A stretch of DNA of 64,000 bases from Pelomonas sp. SE-A7 (GCF_030345705.1 NZ_JAUASW010000001.1:1364001-1428000); one strand, 5' to 3'. Positions 16,228-27,321 are shown, counted from the stretch's first letter. The notes: generated from the sequence alone by a model not told the origin. Made by a program: numbers and translations.

Positions 16228-16323
16228 GGTCTGTCGCTGACAAAGCCCCTTTCGAGACTCTTGCCAACCGGGAAGCCCGCGATTATGCCATGGAAATTTT
16301 GGATTACCAGCGAGCGCGCCAAC

Positions 16324-17025
16324 TCATTGCCAGATGCGCTTCCCGCCCGAGGCCTTGTCGAGATCGGCCAGCACGGCTTCGTGGGCCGCCAGCTCGTCGG
16401 CCGTGGCCGCGGTCACCGGCAATTCGAAGCGACTGAGGTCCACCGCAGCAAGCTTGAGCTCGCCGGCGACCGACGGGCCTTCGCCGGCCTCGTCCATCAG
16501 CAGCGCGTCCTGGCCGCGGGTCAGGCGGATATAGACCTCGGCCAGCAGTTCCGCATCCAGCAAGGCGCCGTGCAACTTGCGGTTGGAGTTGTCGACCTCC
16601 AGCCGCTTGCAAAGCGCATCCAGCGAATTGGCCTTGCCGGGGAACATGTCGCGCGCCATCAGCAGGGTATCGCGCACACCGCCGACGGTGTCGGTGATGG
16701 GCGGTTTGCCCAGGCGCTTCAGCTCGGCATTGATGAAGCCGATGTCGAACGGCGCGTTGTGGATCACCAGTTCCGCGCCGGCCAGGAAGGCCAGCAGCTC
16801 TTCGGCGATCTGGGCGAACCTGGGCTTGTCGGACAGGAATTCCTCGGTCAGGCCGTGGACCCGCAAGGCGTCCTCATGGCTGGCCCGCTCGGGGTTGATG
16901 TACAGGTGCAGGTTGTTGCCGGTGAGCTGGCGGTTGACCATCTCCACGCAGCCGACTTCGATGATGCGGTCGCCGCCCTCGGCCAGCAGGCCGGTGGTCT
17001 CGGTGTCGAAGAAGATCTGGCGCAT
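16324..17025 (-). CDS. dnaQ: DNA polymerase III epsilon subunit (3'-5' proofreading exonuclease)
   Basis: A 233-residue DEDDh exonuclease that proofreads replication in the Pol III core. Exo I is IFFDTETTGL at residues 4-13, Exo II is HNAPFDIGFIN near 105, and Exo III is HGALLDAELLAEVY near 172. The length fits the family. It begins three bases after the lgt stop, so the two are probably one transcript. The tRNA-Val pair lies downstream. Confidence 0.95.
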   Translation of the reverse strand: MRQIFFDTETTGLLAEGGDRIIEVGCVEMVNRQLTGNNLHLYINPERASHEDALRVHGLTEEFLSDKPRFAQIAEELLAFLAGAELVIHNAPFDIGFINAELKRLGKPPITDTVGGVRDTLLMARDMFPGKANSLDALCKRLEVDNSNRKLHGALLDAELLAEVYIRLTRGQDALLMDEAGEGPSVAGELKLAAVDLSRFELPVTAATADELAAHEAVLADLDKASGGKRIWQ

Positions 17026-17028
17026 GAC

Positions 17029-17832
17029 TCAGACCGCCTTCCTGCGCGTCGCCCAGATCCAGATCGCCAGGCCGACCAGCACCATGGGCAAGGACAACCA
17101 CTGCCCCTGACTCAGGCTCAGCGCACGCAGACCCAGGTAGGCGTCGGGCTCGCGGAAATACTCAGCGATGAATCGCATGGTTCCGTAGCCCATCATGAAA
17201 ACCCCCGAGACCTGGCCGGTGCGGCGCGGCGAGCGCGCGTAAAGCCACAGGACGACGAACAGCAAGAGGCCTTCGCCCAGCGCCTGGTAGAGCTGAGAAG
17301 GATGGCGAGCGATGCCGTCATGCGCCTGCGGGAAGATCATGGCCCAAGGCAGATCGGCCGGCGCCTGGCGCCCCCACAGCTCGCCGTTGATGAAGTTGCC
17401 GAAGCGAACGGCTGCGATACCGGTCGGCACGCAGGGCGCGACCAGATCCGCCACCTGAAAGAAGCTGCGGCCACGGCCACGGCCGAACCAGGCCAGCGCC
17501 AGCAGCACGCCCAACAGGCCGCCGTGGAAGGACATGCCGCCCTCCCAGACCTTGAAGACGTCCAGCGGGTGTTCGGCGAAGAAGCCCGGCTTGTAGAACA
17601 GCACGAAGCCGAGGCGTCCACCCAGGATCACGCCCAGGACGCCATAGAACAACAGGTCGTCGATGTCGCGGCGCTGCCAGCCCGCAGCCACATGCCAGGG
17701 CCGTGCCGCCACGCGGTTGGCCAGCCAGAGGAACAGGCCGAAGGCGACCAGGTAGGTCAGGCCATACCAATGAATGGAGACGGGACCCAGGTGCAGGGCG
17801 ACCGGGTCAAACTGCGGATGAACCAGAGGCAT
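17029..17832 (-). CDS. lgt: Phosphatidylglycerol-prolipoprotein diacylglyceryl transferase
   Basis: A 267-residue inner-membrane enzyme that attaches diacylglyceryl to the lipobox cysteine of prolipoproteins. It has the multi-helix pattern of Lgt, the catalytic-region segment SFHGGLLGV, and the Lgt signature RFGNFINGELWGR. Length is typical. The start is MPLVHPQFDPVAL at 17832. It precedes dnaQ, with the TPR gene 64 bases upstream. Confidence 0.96.
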   Translation of the reverse strand: MPLVHPQFDPVALHLGPVSIHWYGLTYLVAFGLFLWLANRVAARPWHVAAGWQRRDIDDLLFYGVLGVILGGRLGFVLFYKPGFFAEHPLDVFKVWEGGMSFHGGLLGVLLALAWFGRGRGRSFFQVADLVAPCVPTGIAAVRFGNFINGELWGRQAPADLPWAMIFPQAHDGIARHPSQLYQALGEGLLLFVVLWLYARSPRRTGQVSGVFMMGYGTMRFIAEYFREPDAYLGLRALSLSQGQWLSLPMVLVGLAIWIWATRRKAV

Positions 17833-17896
17833 CGGCTAGGCAGGAATCAGGGCGAGGCGCGCATCATAGCCAGCCCTGCCCTGCGACCCCGCGGCT

Positions 17897-18892
17897 CTAG
17901 CCCAGCTCGGCCAGTCGCTTGCGCGCTTCCTCGACGTTGCGCGGATGGGCGTTCTTGTCGGCCACAAAGCGCTGCAGCGCGGCCTTGGCCTGGGGCTTGT
18001 CACCCTTGGCGATCCAGGCCAGGCCGACGCGGTAGTCGATAGGCAGGCTGGCGGCACCGTCCAGTGCGCGGGCCTGCTCCAGCAGAGTCAGTGCCTCGTC
18101 CGCCTTGTTCAGATCGGTCAGCGCACGGGCCAGGCCGTAGCTGCCCGCCGCATGCTCCGGAAAGTCGCGCCTGACCCGCTCGTAGACGGCACGCGCCTGC
18201 TCCGGCTGCTTGGCATTGAGATGGGCCAGGCCCATCTGCTGCCAGGCCCGGCGCAGGTTGGTGCGCAGGTCCTTGTCCTGACCGACCTGGACGGCGCCGA
18301 GTTCACGCTCGACGACCGCCCATTGCTTGTCCTGCACCGCCTGGCGCGCCCTCAGCATGCGGCCGTATTGCGGATTGAACTTGTCGGTGTCCGCCACCAG
18401 GGCCTGGGCCTTGTCGGCCCCGCCGCCGACGATGCCCGGCGCCATCAGGTAGTACTGCAGCAGCGACTCGCGGGCCTCGTACAGCTGCGGATCCAGCTCC
18501 ACCGCCTTCTTCAGGTTGTCCCGCGACTTGCCGGCCAGGCCCGGCATCTTGAACACACTGGCATTCATGGCCTGCACGCCGGACAGTGTGCCCAGCATGT
18601 AGTGGCACAGCGCCACCGGCGGCTGCCGGCCGACGCACTGCTCCAATCGGCCGACGGCCTGCTCGATCTTCTTCTCGTCGCCCAGATCCATGGCGGCTCG
18701 ACCCAGCGCAACGACGGCTTCGGCATCGTCAGCCTTGGCGGCCAGGCGGCTCTGTGCCAGCTTCTCCAATTCCAGCGGCCGGCCCATGTCGGCCGCCGCC
18801 TGCAGCTGGGGATCCTTGAACTGCGCCTGGGCGGTACCGAGCGCCAGGCTCAGGCTTGCCAACACATACAGGCTGCGCCCGTTCTTGACCAT
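17897..18892 (-). CDS. Exported TPR-repeat protein
   Basis: A 331-residue protein with signal peptide LYVLASLSLALGTAQA and a series of helical tetratricopeptide-like repeats, clearest at PEQARAVYERVRRDFPEH and NKADEALTLLEQARALDG. The start at 18892 is set by GGAGGAG. TPR proteins are scaffolds for complexes in the periplasm or at the outer membrane; no specific partner is evident. Two cysteines (EQCVGRQ, ALCHYM) may form a disulfide. Convergent neighbours are absent: LysR upstream and lgt downstream are on the same strand. Confidence 0.8.
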   Translation of the reverse strand: MVKNGRSLYVLASLSLALGTAQAQFKDPQLQAAADMGRPLELEKLAQSRLAAKADDAEAVVALGRAAMDLGDEKKIEQAVGRLEQCVGRQPPVALCHYMLGTLSGVQAMNASVFKMPGLAGKSRDNLKKAVELDPQLYEARESLLQYYLMAPGIVGGGADKAQALVADTDKFNPQYGRMLRARQAVQDKQWAVVERELGAVQVGQDKDLRTNLRRAWQQMGLAHLNAKQPEQARAVYERVRRDFPEHAAGSYGLARALTDLNKADEALTLLEQARALDGAASLPIDYRVGLAWIAKGDKPQAKAALQRFVADKNAHPRNVEEARKRLAELG

Positions 18893-18959
18893 GTTTTCTC
18901 CTCCGGTTGGTTTGCAATCCCGGATCAACGCCCGGGCGCGCCGAAGGTTACCCGGGAAT

Positions 18960-19871
18960 TCACCGAGGCCGCCGCCTGACCTTTGACACTTGGAGCTGGT
19001 CTCTGGCGTGGACCACGAAGCGCCGCACGGCCGGCGCAGCATCGGGCCGCCAGATCAGACTGGTTTCGCAGACCGGGGCGGCCCGCACCCGCTTGTAGAC
19101 CACGCCGCTGCGCTGCAGTTCCATCAGCGCCTCGGGCACCCAGGCCACGCCGAGGCCGGCCGACACCAGGTTGACGATGGTCTGCATCTGGATCGCCTCC
19201 TGCACGATGTGGGGCACAGCCTGATGGTCGCGATAGAAGCCCAGCACGGCGTCAAAGAGAGAAGGTGCGATCTGCCGTGGAAAGATGACCAGGGGCAGGC
19301 CCAGCAAGTCATGGGCACCCAGGCGGCTGCGGCCGGCCAGCGGCTCTTCGCTGGACAGGGCCAGCACCAGGGGCTCGCTCGCCACCCTCAACGATTCGAA
19401 GCCCGCCGGCACGGCGCCGGGCGCATGGACGATGAAGCCGGCATCCAGGTCGCCCGACTCGAATTCGCGCAGCTGCACGTCGAGCGTGGCCTCGCGCAGG
19501 CTCAGCTCCACCTCGCCATGCTGCTCGCGGAAGGCCCTCACCCAGCGCGGCAGCTCGCCGTAGCCGACCGTGGACACGAAACCCAGGCGCACCCGCCCAC
19601 GCTGCCCCAGCGCCGCCGCCTGCACCAGGCCCGACAGGCCCTGGGCCTCGGCCAGCAGGCGCTGGGCCGGCGCCAGCAGGGCCTGGCCGGCCGGCGTCAG
19701 CTGCACCGAGCGGCTGGTGCGCTCGAACAGCGCGGTGCCCAACTCCTGCTCCAGCTTGCGTATCGCCATCGTCAGCGGAGGCTGGGTCATGTGCAGGCGC
19801 GCGGCGGCGCGGCCGAAGTGCAGTTCCTCGGCCACGGCCACGAACTGGCGCAGGCTGCGCAGCTCGATCAT
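18960..19871 (-). CDS. LysR-family transcriptional regulator
   Basis: A 303-residue LysR regulator. The N-terminal winged HTH is at residues 1-60 (LRQFVAVAEELHFGRAAARL, TQPPLTMAIRKLEQELG), followed by the effector-binding domain from about 90. It is transcribed away from ilvD across a 100-base gap containing an ATCAA/TTGAT inverted repeat, the usual layout for a LysR gene and its target. Its effector is unknown. A role in regulating ilvD is plausible but not shown, since ilvD is normally regulated otherwise. Confidence 0.93.
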   Translation of the reverse strand: MIELRSLRQFVAVAEELHFGRAAARLHMTQPPLTMAIRKLEQELGTALFERTSRSVQLTPAGQALLAPAQRLLAEAQGLSGLVQAAALGQRGRVRLGFVSTVGYGELPRWVRAFREQHGEVELSLREATLDVQLREFESGDLDAGFIVHAPGAVPAGFESLRVASEPLVLALSSEEPLAGRSRLGAHDLLGLPLVIFPRQIAPSLFDAVLGFYRDHQAVPHIVQEAIQMQTIVNLVSAGLGVAWVPEALMELQRSGVVYKRVRAAPVCETSLIWRPDAAPAVRRFVVHARDQLQVSKVRRRPR

Positions 19872-19886
19872 CGATACACCTCACGA

Positions 19887-19915
19887 ATCAATTAGACCAC
19901 AAGAATATATTTGAT
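19887..19915. promoter_or_regulatory. Possible LysR binding site between lysR and ilvD
   Basis: ATCAA at 19887 and TTGAT at 19911 form an inverted repeat separated by 19 AT-rich bases, in the divergent intergenic region. It fits loosely with the T-N11-A type sites of LysR regulators. Confidence 0.35.
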
Positions 19916-19971
19916 CCGCAGGCTGCTGGCCGGGATACTGCCGCCTTCCCAGGCCCGATCCGCAGTCCGCC

Positions 19972-21651
19972 ATGAGCTACAACCGCCGCTCCAAGAACAT
20001 CACCGAGGGCGTCGCCCGCGCCCCGAACCGCTCCATGTACTACGGCATGGGCTATGAGGAAGGCGACTTCGGCAAGCCGATGATCGGCATCGCCAACGGC
20101 CACTCCACGATCACGCCCTGCAACTCCGGCCTGCAGAAGCTGGCCGACGCGGCCGTGATCGGCCTGAAGGCGGCGGGCGCCAATGCCCAGCTGTTCGGCA
20201 CGCCGACGATCTCGGACGGCATGGCCATGGGCACCGAAGGCATGAAGTACAGCCTGGTCTCGCGCGAGGTGATCTCCGACTGCGTGGAAACCTGCGTCGG
20301 CGGCCAGTGGCTGGACGGCGTGATGGTCATCGGTGGCTGCGACAAGAACATGCCAGGCGGCATGATGGGTATGCTGCGCGCCAATGTGCCGGCCATCTAC
20401 ATCTACGGCGGCACGATCAAGCCCGGCCACTACAAGGGCCAGGACCTGAACATCGTCAGCGTCTTCGAGGCCGTGGGCCAGTTCAGCGCCGGCAAGATGA
20501 GCGAAGAGGACTTCTGCCAGATCGAGAAGCGCGCCATCCCGGGCAGCGGCTCCTGCGGCGGCATGTACACGGCCAATACGATGAGCTCGGCCTTCGAGGC
20601 CCTCGGCATGAGCCTGCCCTATTCCTCGTCCATGTCCAACGTTGAGGACGAGGTGGTCGAGAACACCAAGCGCGCGGCCGAGTACCTGGTCGAGGCGGTC
20701 AAGGCCGACCTGAAGCCGCGCGACATCGTCACCAAGAAAGCCATCGAGAACGCTGTCGCCGTCATCATGGCCACCGGCGGCTCGACCAACGCGGTGCTGC
20801 ACTTCCTGGCCATCGCCCATGCGGCCGAGGTGGACTGGACCATCGACGACTTCGAGCGCATGCGCAAGAAGATCCCGGTGCTGTGCGACCTGAAGCCCAG
20901 TGGCCGCTTCCTGGCGGTGGACCTGCACAAGGCCGGCGGCGTGCCGGCCGTGATGAAGGAACTGCTGAAGCACGGTCTGCTGCATGGCGACTGCATCACC
21001 ATCACCGGCAAGACCGTGGCCGAGAACCTGGCCAGCGTGCCCGAGCTGAGCGCCGCGCAGGAAGTCATCCGCCCGGTCGAGAAGGCCATCTATGCGCAGG
21101 GCCATCTGGCCATCCTGCGCGGCAATCTCTCGCCCGAGGGCTGCGTGGCCAAGATCACCGGCCTGAAGAGCCCGGTGATGACCGGGCCGGCCCGGGTGTT
21201 CGACGACGAGCAATCGGCCCTGGCCGCCATCATGGCCGGTCAGATCCAGGCCGGCGACGTGATGGTGCTGCGCTACCTGGGCCCCAAGGGCGGCCCCGGC
21301 ATGCCCGAGATGCTGGCGCCCACCGGCGCCCTGATAGGTCAGGGCCTGGGCGAGAGCGTGGGCCTGATCACCGACGGTCGCTTCTCAGGCGGCACCTGGG
21401 GCATGGTGGTCGGCCATGTGGCGCCCGAGGCCTACGAGGGCGGCACCATTGCCGTGGTGCAGGAAGGCGACTCCATCACCATCGATGCCCACCAGCTGAA
21501 GCTGGAACTGAATGTGCCGGCCGAGGAGATCGCCCGTCGCAAGGCGGCCTGGATCAAGCCGGCGCCGCGCTACACCCGCGGCGTGCTGGCCAAGTTCGCC
21601 AAGAACGCTTCCAGCGCCAGCAGCGGCGCGGTGCTGGACCGCTTCGAGTGA
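19972..21651 (+). CDS. ilvD: Dihydroxy-acid dehydratase
   Basis: A 559-residue Fe-S enzyme converting dihydroxy-isovalerate and dihydroxy-methylvalerate to the keto acids of valine and isoleucine synthesis. Cluster and active-site cysteines are in TPCNSGLQ, GCDKNMPGG and GSCGGMYTANTM. The C-terminal GLITDGRFSGGTWG contains the catalytic serine region. It fits IlvD rather than sugar-acid dehydratases. Start MSYNRRSKNITEG is typical of the family. Monocistronic, with a small gene convergent 16 bases away. Confidence 0.97.
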   Translation: MSYNRRSKNITEGVARAPNRSMYYGMGYEEGDFGKPMIGIANGHSTITPCNSGLQKLADAAVIGLKAAGANAQLFGTPTISDGMAMGTEGMKYSLVSREVISDCVETCVGGQWLDGVMVIGGCDKNMPGGMMGMLRANVPAIYIYGGTIKPGHYKGQDLNIVSVFEAVGQFSAGKMSEEDFCQIEKRAIPGSGSCGGMYTANTMSSAFEALGMSLPYSSSMSNVEDEVVENTKRAAEYLVEAVKADLKPRDIVTKKAIENAVAVIMATGGSTNAVLHFLAIAHAAEVDWTIDDFERMRKKIPVLCDLKPSGRFLAVDLHKAGGVPAVMKELLKHGLLHGDCITITGKTVAENLASVPELSAAQEVIRPVEKAIYAQGHLAILRGNLSPEGCVAKITGLKSPVMTGPARVFDDEQSALAAIMAGQIQAGDVMVLRYLGPKGGPGMPEMLAPTGALIGQGLGESVGLITDGRFSGGTWGMVVGHVAPEAYEGGTIAVVQEGDSITIDAHQLKLELNVPAEEIARRKAAWIKPAPRYTRGVLAKFAKNASSASSGAVLDRFE

Positions 21652-21667
21652 TCGCCTGGCGGCGCGC

Positions 21668-21916
21668 TCACCTGCGCCTGGATTTCGGATCCTGCTGACC
21701 CAGCGCCGCCATGGCTTTCTGGCGGCGCTCTTCCTTGCGCTGGTCCAGCTTGTCCATCTCCAGGCGCTGGGTGCGGCCGCTGGCATCCGACCAGGCCCAC
21801 CAGACGACGGCCAGCGCGAACGGCGACAGCACCCAGATCCAGCTCAAGCCCTGGACCGGCGCCACGCCGATCAGCTTCAGCGCGATGGCCAGGACGCCGA
21901 TTGCAATAAACCACAT
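21668..21916 (-). CDS. Small Trp-rich membrane protein (TIGR04438-like)
   Basis: An 82-residue protein starting MWFIAIGVLAIALKLIG, with two hydrophobic helices (about 2-18 and 24-42), four tryptophans (WIW, VVWWAW) and a highly charged C-terminal helix (KLDQRKEERRQK). I recall this as a small family confined to Burkholderiales. Function unknown. The start at 21916 follows GAGAGG. A much longer open frame reading through here from 23.6 kb is an antisense shadow of acs. Confidence 0.8.
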   Translation of the reverse strand: MWFIAIGVLAIALKLIGVAPVQGLSWIWVLSPFALAVVWWAWSDASGRTQRLEMDKLDQRKEERRQKAMAALGQQDPKSRRR

Positions 21917-22033
21917 GTCTAGCCTCTCTTGCTGTACGTCAGGACTGCGCTGCATACAATCATTCGCAGCCTGAGTTCGACTCTTGCAGCGGACTGTAGT
22001 CCAGAACCATTCCCCTCCCCTCGAAAGGAAATC

Positions 22034-22342
22034 ATGAAGCTGTCCTCCACGCTGATTGCCCTGGCTACCGTCGGCCTGCTGAGCGCCCCCGCGTTCGCGA
22101 ACCAGGAGCTGGCGCAGAAGAAGAATTGCATGGCCTGCCACCAGGTCGACAAGAAGGTCGTGGGACCGTCCTACAAGGACGTGGCTGCCAAGTACGCCAA
22201 GGACAAGGACGCCGCCAAGAAGCTGGCCGAGAAGATCATCAAGGGCGGCTCGGGCGCCTGGGGCGCCGTGCCGATGCCGGCCAATGCCGTGACCCAGGCC
22301 GAGGCGGATCAGCTGGCCAAGTGGGTGCTGTCCATCAAGTAA
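22034..22342 (+). CDS. Small periplasmic cytochrome c (c551/c8 type)
   Basis: A 102-residue class I cytochrome. The signal peptide is MKLSSTLIALATVGLLSAPAFA at 1-22 and the haem motif CMACH lies at about 34-38. The usual GPSYKDVAAKY follows, with axial Met in VPMPANAV. It resembles the C-terminal domain of SoxD closely in layout. The start at 22034 has AAAGGAAATC upstream. It is a soluble electron carrier, possibly for a terminal oxidase or for the sulfur enzymes. An intrinsic terminator follows. Confidence 0.93.
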   Translation: MKLSSTLIALATVGLLSAPAFANQELAQKKNCMACHQVDKKVVGPSYKDVAAKYAKDKDAAKKLAEKIIKGGSGAWGAVPMPANAVTQAEADQLAKWVLSIK

Positions 22343-22363
22343 GCCTTCGTAGCTCGAATGCAG

Positions 22364-22390
22364 AACGGCCCGCTTGTGCGGGCCGTTTCC
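22364..22390. terminator. Intrinsic terminator between cytochrome c and acs
   Basis: AACGGCCCGC-TTGT-GCGGGCCGTT is a perfect ten-base-pair stem with a tetraloop, between two convergent genes. It can serve both: A-rich on one side, T-rich on the other. Confidence 0.8.
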
Positions 22391-22407
22391 GTTTGGGCGG
22401 TCGACCG

Positions 22408-24369
<1,962 letters not shown>

Positions 24370-24527
24370 GTCTTGTCTCCTCGGGAACTTGCGGCGCTGC
24401 CATGCGGACTGCTGCGCACTTTGCGTGTCGTCTCTGACGAACCGCTTACTCTACCCGTGGGAAATGGCCGGTCAGGGGCAACACCTAGAATCCGCCCGAT
24501 TTCGAAACCCACTGGTAACCGAAGCCC

Positions 24528-25121
24528 ATGAGCACGCCCAGCCCCCAGCGCCCCCTGCCCCGCCTGATCTTCGCCAGCCGCTGGCTGCAGCTGCCGCTGT
24601 ACCTGGGCCTGATCCTGGCCCAGGCGGTCTATGTGTTCCAGTTCTGGACCGAGCTGGTACACCTGATCGAGGCTGCATTCGGCAACCAGCAGGCGCTGCA
24701 GACGCTGGTGACCAGCATCGGCTACCAAGGCGCCGAGGTCATCAAACTCAACGAGACCATCCTGATGCTGGTGGTGCTGGGACTGATCGACGTGGTGATG
24801 ATCTCCAACCTGCTGATCATGGTGATCGTGGGCGGCTATGAAACCTTCGTTTCGCGCATGGACCTCGAAGGCCACCCTGACCAGCCGGAATGGCTCAGCC
24901 ACGTGAACGCCTCGGTGCTCAAGGTCAAGCTGGCCACCGCCATCATCGGCATCTCATCGATTCACCTGCTGAAGACCTTCATCAATGCCAACAACTACAC
25001 CGAGAAAGTGCTGCTGTGGCAAACGGTGATCCACGTGGTTTTCCTGCTGTCGGCCATGGCCATTGCCTACACCGACCGCTTGCTGAGCGCCAGTCATGGC
25101 GCCCACGAAGAAAAGCACTGA
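24528..25121 (+). CDS. YqhA-like (UPF0114) membrane protein
   Basis: A 197-residue inner-membrane protein with four hydrophobic segments, at about 20-40, 75-105, 130-150 and 160-180. The family signature NETILMLVVLGLIDVVMISNL (split here across two lines of helix) and IMVIVGGYETFVS are clear. Function of the family is unknown. It ends in a His/Glu-rich tail. It is divergent from acs and 60 bases upstream of the fumarase gene, which may be in the same transcript. Confidence 0.88.
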   Translation: MSTPSPQRPLPRLIFASRWLQLPLYLGLILAQAVYVFQFWTELVHLIEAAFGNQQALQTLVTSIGYQGAEVIKLNETILMLVVLGLIDVVMISNLLIMVIVGGYETFVSRMDLEGHPDQPEWLSHVNASVLKVKLATAIIGISSIHLLKTFINANNYTEKVLLWQTVIHVVFLLSAMAIAYTDRLLSASHGAHEEKH

Positions 25122-25181
25122 GTCAGGCACCAGCAATACGGCTTGCCTAAACTTCCAGCATCGTTCTCAAGAGCCACCGCC

Positions 25182-26726
25182 ATGACGACCACCACCATCA
25201 AGTACGCCGACCTCGTCGAGAGCGTCGCCGCCGCACTCCAGTACATCTCGTACTACCACCCCACCGACTACATCGCCCACCTGGCCCGCGCCTACGAGCG
25301 CGAGCAGAGCGCCGCGGCCAAGGATGCGATTGCCCAGATCCTGACCAACTCGCGCATGTGCGCCGAGGGCCGCCGCCCGATCTGCCAGGACACCGGCATC
25401 GTCAACGTGTTCCTCAAGATCGGCATGGACGTGCGCTGGGAAGGCTTCCCGGGCTCGATCCAGGACGCCGTCGACGAGGGCGTGCGCCGCGGCTACCTGA
25501 ACCCCGACAACAAGCTGCGCGCCTCGGTGCTGGCCGACCCGATCTTCGAGCGCAAGAACACCAAGGACAACACGCCGGCCGTGGTCTTCATGGAGCTGGT
25601 GCCGGGCAATACGCTGGATGTGACCGTGGCCGCCAAGGGCGGTGGCTCGGAGAACAAGAGCAAGGTCTACATGCTCAACCCCAGCGACTCCATCGTCGAC
25701 TGGGTGCTCAAGACCGTGCCCACCATGGGCGCCGGCTGGTGCCCGCCGGGCATGCTGGGCATAGGCGTGGGCGGCACGGCCGAGAAGGCGGCTCTGCTGG
25801 CCAAGGAATCGCTGATGGACGACATCGACATGTACGAGCTGCTGCAGCGCGGCCCCAGCAACAAGCTGGAAGAGCTGCGCATCGAGCTGTACGAAAAGGT
25901 CAACGCCCTGGGCATAGGCGCGCAGGGCCTGGGCGGCCTGACCACGGTGCTGGACGTCAAGATCAAGACCTATCCCACGCATGCCGCGTCCAAGCCCATT
26001 GCCATGATTCCCAACTGCGCCGCGACGCGCCACGCTCATTTCGTTCTCGATGGCAGCGGCCCCAGCTTCCTGGAAGCACCCAGCCTGGACCTGTGGCCCG
26101 ACGTGCACTGGGCCCCGGACTACAACAAGAGCAAGCGCGTCGACCTGAACACCCTGACCCCCGCCGAGGTGGCCAGCTGGACGCCCGGCCAGACCCTGCT
26201 GCTGAACGGCAAGATGCTGACCGGCCGCGATGCCGCCCACAAGCGCATCCAGGACATGCTGGCCAAGGGCGAGCAACTGCCGGTGGACTTCACCAACCGC
26301 GTCATCTACTACGTGGGCCCGGTCGATCCGGTGCGCGATGAAGTCATGGGCCCGGCCGGCCCGACCACCGCCACCCGCATGGACAAGTTCACCGAGATGA
26401 TGCTGTCGCAGACGGGCCTGATCGCCATGGTCGGCAAGGCCGAGCGCGGCCCGGTCGCCATCGAATCGATCAAGCAGCACAAGAGCGCCTACCTGATGGC
26501 CGTGGGCGGCGCCGCCTACCTGGTCTCCAAGGCGATCAAGGCCGCCAAGGTCGTGGGCTTCGCCGACCTGGGCATGGAGGCGATCTACGAATTCGACGTG
26601 GTCGACATGCCGGTCACCGTGGCCGTCGATGCCGGCGGCACCAGCGCCCACAACACCGGCCCGGCCGAATGGCAGCAGAAGATCGCCAGCGGCAAGCCGG
26701 TGGCGATCCCGGTCGTGCAGGCCTGA
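25182..26726 (+). CDS. fumA: Fumarate hydratase, class I (Fe-S)
   Basis: A 514-residue class I fumarase interconverting fumarate and malate with a 4Fe-4S cluster. Likely cluster cysteines are in RRPICQDTG, GWCPPGMLGIG and PNCAATRH. Both the N-terminal alpha and C-terminal beta parts are fused in one chain. The start at 25182 (MTTTTIKYADL) is chosen over one 13 codons upstream because it matches the family N-terminus; the ribosome site is weak (AAGAG). A strong terminator follows. Confidence 0.95.
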   Translation: MTTTTIKYADLVESVAAALQYISYYHPTDYIAHLARAYEREQSAAAKDAIAQILTNSRMCAEGRRPICQDTGIVNVFLKIGMDVRWEGFPGSIQDAVDEGVRRGYLNPDNKLRASVLADPIFERKNTKDNTPAVVFMELVPGNTLDVTVAAKGGGSENKSKVYMLNPSDSIVDWVLKTVPTMGAGWCPPGMLGIGVGGTAEKAALLAKESLMDDIDMYELLQRGPSNKLEELRIELYEKVNALGIGAQGLGGLTTVLDVKIKTYPTHAASKPIAMIPNCAATRHAHFVLDGSGPSFLEAPSLDLWPDVHWAPDYNKSKRVDLNTLTPAEVASWTPGQTLLLNGKMLTGRDAAHKRIQDMLAKGEQLPVDFTNRVIYYVGPVDPVRDEVMGPAGPTTATRMDKFTEMMLSQTGLIAMVGKAERGPVAIESIKQHKSAYLMAVGGAAYLVSKAIKAAKVVGFADLGMEAIYEFDVVDMPVTVAVDAGGTSAHNTGPAEWQQKIASGKPVAIPVVQA

Positions 26727-26750
26727 ACCGGTCACCGCCCCGTCACAACG

Positions 26751-26778
26751 AAAGCCACCCCGCGGGGTGGCTTTTTTT
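26751..26778 (+). terminator. Intrinsic terminator after fumarase gene
   Basis: AAAGCCACCCC pairs perfectly with GGGGTGGCTTT and is followed by a run of T. It lies 24 bases after the stop. Confidence 0.92.
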
Positions 26779-26907
26779 CTTTACCAGTCCGCACACCGCA
26801 GAGCGGGGATGGTCGCAGGCCGCACAAATCCGCATCATCCCGCTCAGCGCCCGACGAGGCGCATCGCGTCCGACGAGGCGCATGGATACGAACGAGGGAA
26901 CGAGGAC

Positions 26908-27090
26908 ATGTGGATCTCCGAATACTGGTACGAGAAGCTACCGGCGCTTTACTTCGCCTGGGCCCTGCTCACGCTGAGCCTGCTGGGCCGTGAAAGGCCC
27001 GCCCAGATGAGCGCCTTCCTGCTGGTCGCCGCCGCGCTGCTGGTGCGGTCCTGGCGGCGCAACCACCGCAGCTGGACAACGCAGGCATGA
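26908..27090 (+). CDS. Membrane microprotein, 60 residues
   Basis: Not recognised. Two hydrophobic stretches, LPALYFAWALLTLSLLG (11-27) and MSAFLLVAAALLVRSW (34-49), flank a short charged loop (RERPAQ), and the C-terminus is basic. The start follows GAGG with very short spacing, and the ATG of the next gene overlaps its stop. The pair therefore looks like a genuine coupled unit. Nothing in the sequence suggests an enzyme. Confidence 0.6.
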   Translation: MWISEYWYEKLPALYFAWALLTLSLLGRERPAQMSAFLLVAAALLVRSWRRNHRSWTTQA

Positions 27091-27299
27091 AAGCAATCGT
27101 GAATCCAAGCCTGATGCACTATGTCGGGGCGTCCGCGTTCGCCCTCTGCGCCCTGCAGCAGCGCGACTCGTCCACGGCCTTGATCTGGGGCAGCCTGGCT
27201 GCCGCCGACCTCGCGCTGGCGGTCCTGTTCAGCCGCCGGCAAAGCCGCGCCGAAGCCGCCGAGCAAGAGGCCGCAACCCGGGCCATGATCGCCGGCTGA
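27087..27299 (+). CDS. Membrane microprotein, 70 residues
   Basis: Not recognised. It begins on an ATGA overlap with the preceding microprotein, which argues for translational coupling. Hydrophobic segments run at about 10-22 (YVGASAFALCALQ) and 32-49 (LIWGSLAAADLALAVLFS), followed by an amphipathic Glu/Ala/Arg-rich helix (SRAEAAEQEAATRAM). A GC hairpin at 27322-27344 lies after the stop. Confidence 0.6.
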   Translation: MKAIVNPSLMHYVGASAFALCALQQRDSSTALIWGSLAAADLALAVLFSRRQSRAEAAEQEAATRAMIAG

Positions 27300-27321
27300 A
27301 TCCGGGCACCAGGCCAGGCCT

